Positions 5,998 to 6,554 of a DNA stretch of 6,554 nt are shown one piece after another; position 1 is the stretch's first letter, and each line of letters opens with the position of its first letter. Below the pieces are notes generated by a model. That model made no database searches, had not been told where the DNA came from, and saw nothing but the letters and a program-made list of their open reading frames with translations. This stretch comes from Chloroflexota bacterium. Its GTDB lineage: Bacteria; Chloroflexota; Anaerolineae; Anaerolineales; UBA4823. Where the stretch lies: NCBI GenBank assembly GCA_030613705.1, contig JAUWLJ010000121.1:1-6554 (forward strand), written 5' to 3'. The position numbers and the translations under genes are program-made.

Positions 5998-6279
5998 ATG
6001 GCAAAAAGAATTCTCATTCAGCAAACGAGTGCCGGAGAACCTGTTATTGCGGGTGAGGTGAGTGTATATCCAGTTGCACGATCATACAGGATTAATTTTC
6101 CTGCCGCACGTGGTGGCATCGTCTGGAACAGACCTTTGGCTGTTATCGTGGAAGATTCAAGCGGCAGTCGCCAAATCATCCCCATTCAAGACCGCACCCG
6201 CCAGCTGCAGATAGCCTTTCTCGCTGCTGGATTTTTTGGCACATTACTTATCTGGTTAATATTCCGACGATCAAAATAA
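5998..6279 (+). CDS. Tail-anchored membrane protein, divergent YtfJ-like soluble domain
   Basis: A 93-residue protein with no N-terminal signal, a small beta-rich domain (about 4-64) and a single hydrophobic helix at 70-89 ending in RRSK. The positive tail would normally face the cytoplasm, which conflicts with a cytoplasmic N-terminal domain unless the topology is N-out, so orientation is open. The domain reads GEPVIAGEVSVYPVA (13-27), then RGGIVWNRPLAVIVED (38-53) and IIPI (60-63). The same order of motifs (GxP..G, P-V/A-A, glycine turn, xPxAhhV, hhPh) is found in GerW/YtfJ proteins, and residues 13-27 align without gaps with GAPIEVGETIIIPAA of the next gene. Shared ancestry is my inference. 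I chose the ATG at 5998, one base after the previous stop; an in-frame GTG at 5971 would overlap that gene by 26 bases. Confidence 0.8.
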   Translation: MAKRILIQQTSAGEPVIAGEVSVYPVARSYRINFPAARGGIVWNRPLAVIVEDSSGSRQIIPIQDRTRQLQIAFLAAGFFGTLLIWLIFRRSK

Positions 6280-6304
6280 TTCAAGCCTAAAAAGGAGAAC
6301 AATA

Positions 6305-6554
6305 ATGGATAAGGTAGTCAAAGGTCCTGGCAATGCTGGGGAGGTTGATGTTCACACAACTTTCGAGGATATCAATTCAACAATGGAAGCGTTCATCAGA
6401 ACTGCCAGCGTCGACCGTGTTTATGGAGCGCCAATCGAAGTTGGCGAGACAATAATCATCCCAGCTGCTGAAAACCTCGTCGTAATGGGTTTCGGTGCTG
6501 GTGGTGGCTACGGATCTGCAGAATTCGAAAGTGATGAAGAAACACAAACCGCTG
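6305..6554 (+). CDS. GerW/YtfJ-family protein (3' end outside window)
   Basis: The first 83 codons are present. After an N-terminal helical stretch (about 18-36), residues 37-70 carry the family signature: DRVYGAPIEVGETIIIPAA followed by the glycine-rich turn GFGAGGGYG (62-70). In Bacillus, YtfJ/GerW is a spore protein needed for normal germination, but relatives of unknown role are common in bacteria that do not form spores, including Chloroflexota and Actinobacteria. No spore gene is seen here, so a sporulation role should not be assumed. The missing C-terminal half should hold a second glycine-rich stretch and a conserved xPxAhhV segment. The start is fixed by AAGGAG (6292-6297), 7 bases before the ATG. 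The gene follows the tail-anchored protein by 25 bases, in what looks like one operon. Confidence 0.85.
   Translation, partial: MDKVVKGPGNAGEVDVHTTFEDINSTMEAFIRTASVDRVYGAPIEVGETIIIPAAENLVVMGFGAGGGYGSAEFESDEETQTA

Noticed and set aside
6305..6554. Sporulation locus, because of the GerW/YtfJ match
   Set aside because: The family is widespread in non-sporulating bacteria and no other spore gene is in the window.

Overview
This 6.55-kb stretch is ordinary bacterial chromosome with moderate GC and compact spacing. No intergenic gap exceeds about 200 bases, and there are no tRNA or rRNA genes, CRISPR arrays or mobile elements. The gene mix suggests a member of the Chloroflexota, perhaps class Anaerolineae: an FtsK translocase, a manganese-type superoxide dismutase, an 8-Cys ferredoxin with a long acidic tail, a toastrack-type lipoprotein, and a GerW/YtfJ-family protein with no spore gene beside it. 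This placement is an inference from recognised protein styles, not a phylogenetic result.

Layout, left to right. On the minus strand, ftsK (1-1627) enters with its start inside the window and its C-terminus beyond base 1. Upstream of it on the same strand is an EamA/DMT-family ten-helix exporter (1730-2683). A short divergent control region (about 2684-2816) carries a near-consensus sigma70 promoter reading right into sodA (2817-3425). The ferredoxin gene (3523-3933) follows. Two tandem hairpins (3954-4017) separate it from a convergent minus-strand lipoprotein gene (4035-4898). Next, also on the minus strand, is a small cupin gene (5083-5409). A divergent gap of about 190 bases then leads into a plus-strand cluster of three genes, spaced 1 and 25 bases apart: an acidic amphipathic-helix protein (5604-5996), a tail-anchored membrane protein (5998-6279) and a GerW/YtfJ-family protein that leaves the window (6305-6554).

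The left and middle genes read as separate housekeeping or stress units: chromosome segregation, small-molecule export, superoxide detoxification and low-potential electron transfer. The right-hand cluster is the most interesting part. The soluble domain of the tail-anchored protein can be aligned without gaps to the start of the GerW/YtfJ domain of the next gene. The operon may therefore encode a membrane-bound and a soluble form of the same fold plus a helical partner, an arrangement whose function I cannot name.
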